A stretch of 64,000 nt of DNA, taken from Aquabacterium sp029268225. GTDB lineage: Bacteria; Pseudomonadota; Gammaproteobacteria; Burkholderiales; Burkholderiaceae_C. Each line of letters begins with the position of its first letter. The stretch's first letter is position 1. The notes beneath the pieces are model-generated. The model was not told where the DNA came from, ran no database searches, and was given only the letters and a program-made list of their open reading frames with translations. The stretch lies in assembly GCF_037482285.1 (NCBI RefSeq), contig NZ_JBBEYB010000005.1:1-64000 (forward strand), read 5' to 3'. A program made the translations under genes and the position numbers. This document shows positions 8,124 to 15,396 of the stretch, in pieces.

Positions 8124-8160
8124 ATGAGTCCTCTGCTCTGACCAACTGAGCTAACGGCCC
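8124..8160 (-). repeat. Left attachment repeat (tRNA-Ile 5' half in the intact gene)
   Basis: These 37 bases are identical to 14234-14270 and cover tRNA nucleotides 1 through the anticodon. Similarity stops exactly at the tRNA 5' end on one side and, apart from one chance base, at the intron boundary on the other. The crossover point lies somewhere inside. Confidence 0.8.
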
Positions 8161-8235
8161 ACTCGGCCCGGATTCTACATTGCCCAAAACATGCCTCCCC
8201 GCGTTTCGCTTGCGCGAAAACGCTGAGGACCCAGC

Positions 8236-8535
8236 CTAGGCTTTCGTTGTCAGCAGGCGTTCGACTCGCGCCAGGATCTCCGATGCAGGCAAGCCAAGGC
8301 CACCCGCAATGCGCAGCATCAGCGCCAGTGAAGGCTGGCGCTCTCCTCGTTCAAGCTTGCCGTAGTACGAGCGATCGACATTCGCCATCAAGGCGAACTG
8401 ATCCTGGGCGATGGCCTGCCTCAAGCGTTCCGCTCGAATCACCTCGCCAAAAGCCGCTGCAGCCAGGGGCTCGAACGAAGTTGCTCGCCTAACCGGCGAG
8501 GGTATCTTTCGTGAGGGGGGGACTGGCTGAGACAC
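8236..8535 (-). CDS. XRE-family transcriptional regulator
   Basis: This 99-residue protein has a Cro/C1-type helix-turn-helix at about residues 35-90 (QDQFALMANVDRSYYGKLERGERQPS), preceded by a basic, proline-rich N terminus. It starts at a GTG and no strong ribosome site is visible. It is the first gene inside the left end of the element, 75 bp from the tRNA 5' end, and probably controls element functions such as excision, replication or maintenance. The next gene diverges from it. Confidence 0.8.
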   Translation of the reverse strand: MSQPVPPSRKIPSPVRRATSFEPLAAAAFGEVIRAERLRQAIAQDQFALMANVDRSYYGKLERGERQPSLALMLRIAGGLGLPASEILARVERLLTTKA

Positions 8536-8632
8536 GCGGCGAGGATGCCGACAGTGCTATGTTCTTGGCCACGGCATATATGCATCTCAGCGGAAGGCCG
8601 GTCAACCTCATTCCTTCACCAACAGGCCGCAC

Positions 8633-9040
8633 ATGCACAGCACACCCTTACCCACCTCTGACCTGGCGAGACTTGCTCAAGACGTGCTCGCACACGCCCC
8701 AGAGGCCGCACTCCCAATCAACCTGAGCGAGCAATGGCTCCACTGCATCGCGCGCGACCTGGCTTGCGGATTTGAGGAGTTGGAGGGAGACGGCTCACGT
8801 GAAGACTATCTGGCCGCCCCGTTGGCGCTAGTTCTTCACCTGCTGAGAGGTCAGGGGCGAACAGGTGAGGTCATCCCTTACGACGACCTGATGGGCTACA
8901 TGAACGACTTCCGCATCGAAATCGCGCTGGAGCTGGTCAACCGAACGACACCGCTCAAGTCCACGCCTGCGACCATCGAAACCATTTTTCGGCAACGTGA
9001 GGTCGCAAGCGAGTTGAACGAGGGGCCTAGCCCTGCGTAA
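8633..9040 (+). CDS. Hypothetical protein of the satellite element
   Basis: The 135-residue acidic protein has no family I recognise. It is rich in helix-forming residues (LACGFEELEGDGSREDYLAAPLALVL) and has no signal peptide, membrane segment or cysteine motif. It diverges from the XRE regulator and converges with the next gene, overlapping it by 14 bp at the 3' ends. Its position, promoter-proximal next to a repressor gene, suggests it could be the regulator's main target. Function unknown. Confidence 0.6.
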   Translation: MHSTPLPTSDLARLAQDVLAHAPEAALPINLSEQWLHCIARDLACGFEELEGDGSREDYLAAPLALVLHLLRGQGRTGEVIPYDDLMGYMNDFRIEIALELVNRTTPLKSTPATIETIFRQREVASELNEGPSPA

Positions 9041-9302
9041 GTGCCTCGGCGCGGTACTCACGCACCTGCCGGCCGTAATCCCGACGGATGCGCTCGATGC
9101 TGTCGGTGTCAGCAAGATGCAAGTGGCGCAGTTCTGCAGCAAGGTCCGCCAAACGCCGTTCCTGACGGTCAACACGCTCGGCGCAGACATCGGCTTGACC
9201 AGCCAAGTCGCCAAGCTCTGCGCTGCAGATAGCCATGAGCTCGACGATGCACTCACGGGCGCACTCAAAAGCCACGGCCTGGTCCTGGGTCCACTTCTGC
9301 AT
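9027..9302 (-). CDS. Small coiled-coil protein downstream of mobC
   Basis: The start is set at the ATG at 9302 because AGGTGA lies 5 bases upstream, giving 91 residues; an earlier in-frame start at 9350 has less support. The sequence is helical and heptad-like (ERVDRQERRLADLAAELRHLHLADTDSIERIRRDYGRQ, residues about 40-80, quoted only by its ends ERVDRQERRL and RRDYGRQ). It lies 92 bp after mobC on the same strand, where a relaxase gene would usually be. It is too short to be a relaxase; a role in mobilization is only a guess. Confidence 0.6.
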   Translation of the reverse strand: MQKWTQDQAVAFECARECIVELMAICSAELGDLAGQADVCAERVDRQERRLADLAAELRHLHLADTDSIERIRRDYGRQVREYRAEALTQG

Positions 9303-9394
9303 CGCATTCACCTGTGATCGTTCAATCAGCATGCGCGGCCACAAGGCCATACACCCGGTTGTGTTTGCTCCGTTTCAATCATGACACGAGGCGC

Positions 9395-10009
9395 TCACGC
9401 GTCAACCCTCCACACGCCCCGGCTCGCCCTGATAAGTCCTCGAATTGCGTCTCTTGTCTTACGGATGTAAGCGGCAAGCTCGGCCAGCTTCTCGATTCTG
9501 AGCTGCTCTGTTTTGAAATGTGCCCCGTTGAGAACGCGCGCCATCTGGTTGATGTTCAGCCCAATGGAAAACAGCTCTCTGTTTGTGACCTCTAGCACCC
9601 ACAGCTCTTTATCTGCGAAGACAGGCATACGGGTGACATTTGATTGAACCAATGCCGACACCCACTTACTGGGCTTCATGCCACACACGGCGGCTCTCCC
9701 ACACACGGCCTGATGCACAAACGACGGCACACGAATCGTCATGCGTCGCAATTCTGCATTTTCAGGATCGGCTTCGATGTCTTCGGGCTGACAGCTTCCG
9801 CCCGCCAGCTCCCGGGCAACGATGGCCCTCAGAAGCTCGGATGGTGACGTGCCGCGCTTCGCGGCGAGGGCAGCAAAGTCCGCCTCGGTTGCATCATCAA
9901 CGCGCGCTTGGAGAACTCGCCTTCGGGGTTTGCTCTGAGTCTGTTCAGGGTCGGTCATAGGTGCATGCAGGGCAAGGGAAAAGTTTGGGGAAGGCCCTAT
10001 TCCTGACAT
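9395..10009 (-). CDS. mobC: MobC-like relaxosome accessory protein
   Basis: This 204-residue DNA-binding protein has an N-terminal ribbon-helix-helix-like region and a C-terminal MobC signature, with IGLNINQMARVLN near residue 150 followed by a long helix. MobC proteins bind oriT and help the relaxase reach and nick its site. The ATG at 10009 has AAGGA 5 bases upstream; another possible start lies at 9958. One arm of a 7-bp inverted repeat covers the start codon, suggesting autoregulation at oriT. No relaxase gene follows. Confidence 0.75.
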   Translation of the reverse strand: MSGIGPSPNFSLALHAPMTDPEQTQSKPRRRVLQARVDDATEADFAALAAKRGTSPSELLRAIVARELAGGSCQPEDIEADPENAELRRMTIRVPSFVHQAVCGRAAVCGMKPSKWVSALVQSNVTRMPVFADKELWVLEVTNRELFSIGLNINQMARVLNGAHFKTEQLRIEKLAELAAYIRKTRDAIRGLIRASRGVWRVDA

Positions 10010-10069
10010 CAAAATCCTTGAATGTCAGCAAGGTGTATGACAAAAGCGGCCCGAAGACCTATCCTGCCC
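10003..10069 (+). other. oriT: Candidate origin of transfer with IncP-type nick sequence
   Basis: ACCTATCCTGCCC at 10057-10069 contains the YATCCTG/Y nick consensus of IncP/MOBP-type relaxases and, from memory, matches the RK2 nick region. Upstream lie an inverted repeat CTGACAT (10003-10009)/ATGTCAG (10022-10028) and a further TGTCA (10023-10027)/TGACA (10038-10042) pair. The site sits directly upstream of mobC, where oriT is expected. Predicted cleavage would be between 10066 and 10067. Confidence 0.6.
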
Positions 10070-10454
10070 TAGCCTCCAAGGCTCTCTCGCTGGCCCACCA
10101 TTGCTTGGCTGAACGGGACACGATCGGTACAGAATTGGGCCAATAATGGGTCACATACAGTGCATCAATAGGACGTCATCGAGACGCACCTAGGCCATGA
10201 ACAGGGCATCGCAGGGGCACATTTGGTACGAGCCGGGGACTGCAACTGCTATTGGTGACTTCATGACTGCTTGCGGCCTGCCGAAATGGGTCGCTTCGAT
10301 GGATACAAGTGCCTGTTCGGTTCTCGGTGGATTACGGCATCGCCACCCCACACCATCAAGACCAGAAACCGGGATGGGGTTCAAGTGGTCAGGGTGGCTA
10401 CGCCATGGCGCGCGAAGCTGACAGACGAGGTGAGCAAGGCAGGGCATCGACGAG

Positions 10455-10674
10455 TTATCCACAGGGCCACGCCTCTTACTAAGATTAGAAAGAGATTAAA
10501 GAAGATTAGACACCTCCCCTCGATGCTCGCAATGCCATGATTCAAAAGGACTTTTACCCACTTTTGCCTGTGGACAATGTAGGCGCTGTGACGGTAAAGC
10601 GTATGCGCTGTGACGGTAGGCTGCATGCGTCGTGACGGTACTGTGGACAAGGTGTGGAAGGCGCTGTGACGGTA
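10455..10674. other. oriV: Iteron-type plasmid replication origin
   Basis: A perfect DnaA box TTATCCACA lies at 10455-10463, with one-mismatch boxes (TTGTCCACA on the minus strand) at 10569-10577 and 10642-10650. Three AGATTARA repeats (10482-10489, 10493-10500, 10503-10510) form an A/T-rich unwinding region. Four GCGCTGTGACGGTA iterons lie at 10583-10596, 10605-10618, 10627-10640 (two mismatches) and 10661-10674. Start-to-start spacings are 22, 22 and 34 bp. The array ends at the last base before the trfA stop codon. Confidence 0.8.
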
Positions 10675-11514
10675 TCAAGGCAGCTGCATCAAGGCCGGCT
10701 CGGCGGGAAATAGCTCCACTGTGTTCTCGCATCGATGCTGGCGCCGCCACCGCCTGGGGCCATGTCGAACATGCAGGACATCACCCAACAGGTTCACGTC
10801 GACCTGGCTGCCATGCCTGGCGGATGCGTGAGCCCACTCTGATGCCGCGTGCTTCAACAGTTGCCGGAAGCTGCGCATGCACGCCGCATCACTGCCAGAC
10901 AGCTTGTGCAGAAACTGCACCGTCAGGGGATACGGTTGATCGTGAGTCGAATAGAACCCGTGCAGCCATTGCGCCAGTGGCTTGCCGTCCAGTTCATTGC
11001 GGATCACCCAGTCGATGTAGGTGAAGTGCGCAGCCTCAAAGAAAGGCCGCCAGGCGACGTTGATCACAACCACATACCGCTTGGTTCGCTCGTCCTGGAT
11101 CGCGTCGTGGATCAGACTGCCGATGTAGGTCACGCGTCGCCCCTGCACATTGCAGGACATCTCAAGCGCAGTGGCCTTAAGTCGAAGGATTCTTCTGTGC
11201 AGGGTGCGGCGATTGCCTCCGGTATCCGTCTTGCAGATCAGCCGCAGCAGTTGGTAGGCCGTGAATTCACATTGCGCACCCAATGGCTGGCGCCGAGCGA
11301 GATGCAAGATGGCCTCCCAAACATCCAGATCACCCTGATCCAGTCGCTGACCCGTATAGAGGATCTGGGCATCGCCTGTGGTTGCCACCTGTACCTGCTC
11401 CAGGTACCGACGCGCACCCTTGCCAAAGACACCGAACAAGGCAGAACGCAGCGCCACATTCGGCACTCCGCGTGCTTGCTCAGGCCATGGTTCCGGCCAC
11501 ATCGCCTTGGACAT
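10675..11514 (-). CDS. TrfA-like plasmid replication initiator
   Basis: The 279-residue protein resembles the TrfA family of IncP plasmid initiators. It opens with PNVALRSALFGVFGKG, continues with a winged-helix-like segment (GDLDVWEAILHLARRQPLG, AYQLLRLICKTDTGGNRRTLHRRI) and ends in a basic tail. Such proteins bind iterons and melt the origin with DnaA. The iteron array lies immediately downstream of its stop, supporting this role. It is shorter than full RK2 TrfA, lacking the N-terminal extension. It forms a likely operon with the small HTH gene 21 bp upstream. Confidence 0.78.
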   Translation of the reverse strand: MSKAMWPEPWPEQARGVPNVALRSALFGVFGKGARRYLEQVQVATTGDAQILYTGQRLDQGDLDVWEAILHLARRQPLGAQCEFTAYQLLRLICKTDTGGNRRTLHRRILRLKATALEMSCNVQGRRVTYIGSLIHDAIQDERTKRYVVVINVAWRPFFEAAHFTYIDWVIRNELDGKPLAQWLHGFYSTHDQPYPLTVQFLHKLSGSDAACMRSFRQLLKHAASEWAHASARHGSQVDVNLLGDVLHVRHGPRRWRRQHRCENTVELFPAEPALMQLP

Positions 11515-11535
11515 TGATACCAGCGGTGAAGGCGA

Positions 11536-11769
11536 TCAGGCTGCAGACCCATCAATCGAACCGCAGTCGACCAACCTGGCGATGAGGCCGGCTTTGAAAT
11601 GAACACGACGCCCGATCTTGACGCGGGCCTGCATCAGCTGGCGTCCCAATGCGTTGCTGCCACGGATCGTGATGCGCAGCCCTTCTGGGCTACGGTCCAA
11701 CAGTTCTGCGACCTGCAGCAGGGTCATCAAGGGGCCGTACTTTTCAACAAGCGCTTGTTCCGTGGTCAT
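11536..11769 (-). CDS. Small helix-turn-helix protein upstream of rep
   Basis: This 77-residue protein has a MerR/excisionase-like winged helix: LMTLLQVAELLDRSPEGLR, then a basic stretch ending in IGRRVHFKAGLIARLVD. The ATG has GGAG at a 7-base distance. Proteins of this shape act as plasmid copy-control regulators or as recombination directionality factors. Its position directly before the rep gene favours a rep-associated regulator; its presence in an integrase-bearing element leaves the excisionase option open. Confidence 0.7.
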   Translation of the reverse strand: MTTEQALVEKYGPLMTLLQVAELLDRSPEGLRITIRGSNALGRQLMQARVKIGRRVHFKAGLIARLVDCGSIDGSAA

Positions 11770-11874
11770 TCGTATTTCTCCGCAATCAACACTGAAGATT
11801 GCGCAAGATTACGGATGAGGAGACAATGAATGGTCTGATTTTTATGAACAAAAACTTCCGGGATTGATCGCTCC

Positions 11875-12921
11875 GTGCTGCCCATCGAACCAGTCATCTT
11901 TCGCGGTACGGATCAACGCGTCGCGATGGTCATCCGGCGCTGCCTGTCTCTAATCACGGACCAGCACTCGGTGACATCTCGTCGCCATGCAATTTCGACA
12001 CTTCTGAAGCTTGAGGTCGATGCCGAGGTGGCTCGGGTTTTGACGTCGTATCGAGGGCGTTGGGATCGGGGCCTGCTGCAGGGCTTTTTGCCTTCAAGGG
12101 CATGGCTTCAATCGCCCGTTGGGGATAAGCCGATCCAAGGCGGCACGACGCTCAGCACAGCCATTGGTCGTGCAGAACAATGGCGTTCGCGCATCAGACA
12201 GGCAGTCCACAGCGCACAACGCCATGGCGAAGATCCGACAAACAAGGCATGCGATAGGTTCTGCAGCACGTTGGATTCGGTGATGAGTCTGATTGACACG
12301 ATCAGCACCAGGCGTCCCGTCCACACAGGAGGGCCGAACGGGCGTATCTGCCTGGCGCCACCGGGCAAGCATGAGGATTACTGCGAGCTGTGCTGGCGGC
12401 GAACCGAGATCGCCATGAAAGGTGACCTGCGCGACGCAGACAACCGCAAGCTGAGCGTCAGCAGACGCTTTTGTGAGGAGCACAACCCCCAGTCAGCCAC
12501 TTCGAACTACCGCCGTGACATCAAGTTCAGATCCGCATTTTTGGCAGAGATCGAGCAAATCGGGCGCCTGAAGCTTGCACTGTGTGACTCCAAGTTCAAA
12601 TTCGTTTCGGACTTGGAAACACCCTCAGGTTGGGAACTACACATTGCCCCCGTAACCGCACACCCGGAAGACGTCAGGCGGGCGGCCTACGCACTCGTGC
12701 ACAGCAGGCTTCGTGGCACACCTGCGCAGTGCTGGGCTTTTAAGAAGCAGGGGCTGAATAGCCAACAGACGGCAGCCAGACTTGGAATCACAGACCGCGC
12801 GGTACGGTTAGCGTTGTCAACGATCGTTCCCAAGCTCAAGCAAGCCGAGGAGATCCGGTGGGGCGCCGCACCACGGAGCAGATTCGAGTCGTTTGTGGCA
12901 CGTCAGTCCATACGTGAGTGA
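11875..12921 (+). CDS. Unknown zinc-finger/helix-turn-helix protein of the element
   Basis: The 348-residue protein starts at a weakly supported GTG. A possible metal site is formed by CELC near residue 170 and CEEH about 35 residues later. The C terminus holds an RNA-polymerase-sigma-like or resolvase-like HTH (NSQQTAARLGITDRAVRLALSTIV, cited by its ends NSQQTAARLGI and ALSTIV). The middle is basic. I do not recognise the family. It is the only long gene transcribed toward the integrase, converging on it with 79 bp between them, and may regulate or assist integration. Function unknown. Confidence 0.65.
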   Translation: MLPIEPVIFRGTDQRVAMVIRRCLSLITDQHSVTSRRHAISTLLKLEVDAEVARVLTSYRGRWDRGLLQGFLPSRAWLQSPVGDKPIQGGTTLSTAIGRAEQWRSRIRQAVHSAQRHGEDPTNKACDRFCSTLDSVMSLIDTISTRRPVHTGGPNGRICLAPPGKHEDYCELCWRRTEIAMKGDLRDADNRKLSVSRRFCEEHNPQSATSNYRRDIKFRSAFLAEIEQIGRLKLALCDSKFKFVSDLETPSGWELHIAPVTAHPEDVRRAAYALVHSRLRGTPAQCWAFKKQGLNSQQTAARLGITDRAVRLALSTIVPKLKQAEEIRWGAAPRSRFESFVARQSIRE

Positions 12922-13000
12922 CCGGCCGGGACTGCCCCGAAGCGGCCCGCCGCAATCCGCGACCTGGCCAGTTCGAGGAGGTGGCCCCCTCATCACGCAG

Positions 13001-14083
13001 TTACTTCACCTCAGACAGGCGATCCAACTTGGCCACCAGATCCTCCGCCCGGAGGTGGGTATATCGCTTGAGCATCTGCATCGACTTGTGCCCGCTGATG
13101 GCAGACACCTCCTGGTCGCTGAGGCCCGCTTCAACAAATCGGCTCACTGCCTCGTGTCGCAAATCGTGGAAGTGCAGATCAGACATCCCAGCCTTCGCCT
13201 TGATCTCCAGCCACGCCTTGTTGAAGTTGTACGGACGGCGCTTGCCATCCTTGCCTGGCTCTCCAAAGAACACCAGGTGGGTTTCCTTCTTGGGGCGCAG
13301 CGGGTTGTCCAAAGCCTCCTGAAACAAGGCTGACGCCTTGAGGCTGAGCGGCACCGTCCGTGGCATGGTGTTCTTGGTGTGCTTGAGAGCCACCACACGC
13401 CTGACCAGGTCGACCTGCTCCACCTTCAGGGAGGTGATCTCAGAAGAGCGCATGCCGGTTTCAATGGCAATTCGAACAATCCAACGCAGCATGGGGTTCG
13501 AGTACTGGTCGATCAGCTGCATCAAGCGCTGCTCTTCCGTGGGGCTCAGGCGGCGATTGCGACCCGCACCCGGCGATGGGCGGCGAACGTTGAGCACTGG
13601 GTTGTAAACCAGACCCACGCCCCACTCCTTGATTGCCACGGTGAACAGGTGACCGAGCAAGGCTAGCTCTAGGCGCACCGTGTTGGGTTGGAGCGGCATG
13701 GGATTGCCTTTGGCGTCCTTGCGGTCAGCGCCTGCCAGGCGGTCGTCCCGGTACTTGGCCACCAGCTCTGATGTGATGCCTGCCAGGGCGTAGGCGCCAA
13801 AGTGAGCTTTGAGGGTAGCCGCTCGGGGCTTCTCGCCCTGCTGGGTGTACGGGCGCTTGTGGATCGTCACTTCGCGCAAGTAGCGATTCATGGCGTCCGA
13901 GAAGAGCATCTTCTCGGCCTGGCTTCGCTTGACGTACATGCCGCGCACCATCTCATCTTCGGTGGAGCGCGCCCAATCCTCAGCGTCACGCTTGAGGCGG
14001 AATGTCTTGCTGGTTGTGGGGAAGCCGGTTTTGCGGATGACGGCTTTCCAGGTCCCTGATGGTGTCTTGACGATGGTTGGCAT
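13001..14083 (-). CDS. int: Tyrosine recombinase (integrase) of the satellite element
   Basis: The 360-residue phage-type integrase has all catalytic residues: Arg 212 (TGMRSSEI), His 306-Arg 309 (HDLR), His 332 (GHKS) and the nucleophile Tyr 341 (KRYTHL). The N-terminal about 60 residues look like an arm-binding domain, followed by a SAM-like core-binding region. It begins 150 bp from the right tRNA repeat and reads away from it, a normal placement for an integrase using a tRNA attachment site. No lesions are visible. Confidence 0.93.
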   Translation of the reverse strand: MPTIVKTPSGTWKAVIRKTGFPTTSKTFRLKRDAEDWARSTEDEMVRGMYVKRSQAEKMLFSDAMNRYLREVTIHKRPYTQQGEKPRAATLKAHFGAYALAGITSELVAKYRDDRLAGADRKDAKGNPMPLQPNTVRLELALLGHLFTVAIKEWGVGLVYNPVLNVRRPSPGAGRNRRLSPTEEQRLMQLIDQYSNPMLRWIVRIAIETGMRSSEITSLKVEQVDLVRRVVALKHTKNTMPRTVPLSLKASALFQEALDNPLRPKKETHLVFFGEPGKDGKRRPYNFNKAWLEIKAKAGMSDLHFHDLRHEAVSRFVEAGLSDQEVSAISGHKSMQMLKRYTHLRAEDLVAKLDRLSEVK

Positions 14084-14226
14084 TCGAGGCTCTTGATGGG
14101 TCGTCTCTTAGCACTGTACCGAATTTGTACCTTTGGGTACTTTTCGGAGGCTGATGGTGACACACCAATCGCTCGCCAACCTCGATGAATAAAGGGGTCC
14201 TGGGATTTAGCCCCTGGCAGACTCCA

Positions 14227-14270
14227 CAGGATTATGAGTCCTCTGCTCTGACCAACTGAGCTAACGGCCC
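14227..14270 (-). pseudogene. tRNA-Ile 5' fragment (right attachment site)
   Basis: Reading the minus strand, bases 14270 down to about 14227 match intronless tRNA-Ile(CAU) from nucleotide 1 through CATAATCCT. The sequence then diverges, with no T arm or matching acceptor strand. It cannot make a tRNA. The 37-bp portion 14234-14270 equals 8124-8160. The intronless continuation shows that the element's own attachment site carries intronless tRNA sequence, whereas the resident gene has the intron. Confidence 0.8.
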
Positions 14271-14323
14271 CCTGCCTTGCACAACAAGGAAGCGGCGATT
14301 GTAGAGCGAAGTCTGCTCACGCC

Positions 14324-15334
14324 TTACCCTTCAAACGCCGGGAACTGCGGCAGGGTCTTCATGACGTTCTCATCATGGGCTGGCACCAGCTTCAAGCCCG
14401 GAAAGTGCCGCTGAATGCCATGCAAACGCACGATCGCAGCCTGGTTCATGGCCTCGTCATGGTCCAGATGCACCATGCGGCGCAGCACCTTGGAGCGGTC
14501 TGCAGGCCAGTCGATGCCCTCCTTCGTCCAGGTCACATCCCCGGTGAAGAAATAGCGCTTGCCCGAGGGCAGGTTCAGGAACATACCAGTGTGGCCGGCC
14601 GTGTGCCCGGTCAAAGGCACCAACACCACCGAACCATCCTTGAACATGTCCAAGCTGCGCTCGAACCCGACATAGGGCCCATCGGTGAATTGCAGCGAAC
14701 GCCAGCGTTTGACCGTCTCGAATTGCGAGCGCAAGAACGCCGGCGGCCCACCATGCTCAGCCTGAGTCTGCTCTTGTGGGGTCACCCACACCTCGGCATC
14801 GGGGAAGTCCACCAGACCACTGACGTGGTCCCAGTGCATGTGCGAAGGCACGATCATGCGGATGCGTGACACCGGCCATCCAGCCGCCGCCAGCTGATCC
14901 GCCGCCGGCCTCACCTCCCCGTAGCCCAGAAGCAGTTGGTGCGCCACCCCGTTGACCGCAAACTGGGCCGCATGTTCACGCCCCAAACCGGTGTCAAACA
15001 GGAACGCCGCCTGCGGATGGTTCACCAGCACGGCCACCTGCACTGGGCGGCGATAGGTCAGCCAAGAGCCCCCGCCCACCACCAGCGCCTCTGACCCGCC
15101 ATTCGAGGCGGCCGTGGGCAAAACGGAGAACGCAAGACCCTTGGGCGGTTGCGCCGCGGGCAAGGTGGCGCCCATGTCGGGCCAGTTTGCCGGCACAGGC
15201 AAGCGATCATCTTGTGCGCTGATGAGCGCGGCGCCCCCCACCAGCAAAGCAGAGACCCCAGCCAAGGTCCACAGGACCCGGCGCCAGGCCCCACCGCGCT
15301 GAACAGGGCGAGAAAGAACAGTTTGAGCAGTCAT
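14324..15334 (-). CDS. Membrane-anchored metallo-beta-lactamase-fold hydrolase
   Basis: About 336 residues from the ATG at 15334; a GTG at 15361 with GAGG upstream is an alternative start. A hydrophobic segment near the N terminus (LWTLAGVSALLVGGAALISA) would export or tether it to the periplasmic side. The zinc motif SHMHWDHVSG is the HxHxDH signature, with further ligands in GHTAGHTG, FTGDVTW and VPAHDEN. This arrangement is shared with lactonase-like hydrolases. The substrate is unknown. It is the first gene right of the integrated element. Confidence 0.8.
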   Translation of the reverse strand: MTAQTVLSRPVQRGGAWRRVLWTLAGVSALLVGGAALISAQDDRLPVPANWPDMGATLPAAQPPKGLAFSVLPTAASNGGSEALVVGGGSWLTYRRPVQVAVLVNHPQAAFLFDTGLGREHAAQFAVNGVAHQLLLGYGEVRPAADQLAAAGWPVSRIRMIVPSHMHWDHVSGLVDFPDAEVWVTPQEQTQAEHGGPPAFLRSQFETVKRWRSLQFTDGPYVGFERSLDMFKDGSVVLVPLTGHTAGHTGMFLNLPSGKRYFFTGDVTWTKEGIDWPADRSKVLRRMVHLDHDEAMNQAAIVRLHGIQRHFPGLKLVPAHDENVMKTLPQFPAFEG

Positions 15335-15396
15335 GTCCCGCAGCTTAGGGCGCGCGGCCACCTCACACCCCCCTCAGCCGAGGGTGGGACTGACAC

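Larger units (their letters stand above)
7880..8160 (-). tRNA. tRNA-Ile(CAU) interrupted by a group I intron
   Basis: The exons are 8124-8160 (5' half, ending in anticodon CAT) and 7880-7919 (3' half, beginning AATCC, with encoded CCA). Joined, they give a 77-nt tRNA. The acceptor stem pairs GGGCCGT with ACGGCCT (one G-U), the anticodon arm is GGACTCATAATCC, and the variable and T arms fit tRNA-Ile2 (CAU, read AUA after lysidine modification) better than elongator or initiator Met. The gap is the 204-nt intron. The 5' half is repeated at 14234-14270, making this gene the likely attachment site of the element to its right. A TAGAAT hexamer ends 11 bp upstream of the tRNA, within the element. 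Confidence 0.9.
8124..14270. mobile_element. Integrated plasmid-like satellite element in tRNA-Ile
   Basis: The region is bounded by identical 37-bp direct repeats of the tRNA-Ile 5' half. Inside, from left to right, are an XRE regulator, two unknown small genes, mobC, an oriT-like site, an iteron origin, a TrfA-type rep gene, a small HTH protein, an unknown zinc-finger/HTH protein and a tyrosine integrase about 150 bp from the right repeat. No relaxase, type IV secretion or conventional cargo genes are visible. It is best described as an integrative mobilizable element or integrated plasmid dependent on a helper relaxase. Confidence 0.8.

Noticed and set aside
10197..10540. Two small plus-strand frames in the oriT-oriV gap
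   Set aside because: No recognisable features and no ribosome site. They overlap the DnaA box and A/T-rich repeats, which fit an origin better.
14190..14270. Second functional tRNA-Ile/Met gene
   Set aside because: Only the 5' 44 nucleotides match; the T arm and 3' acceptor strand are missing, so a cloverleaf cannot form.
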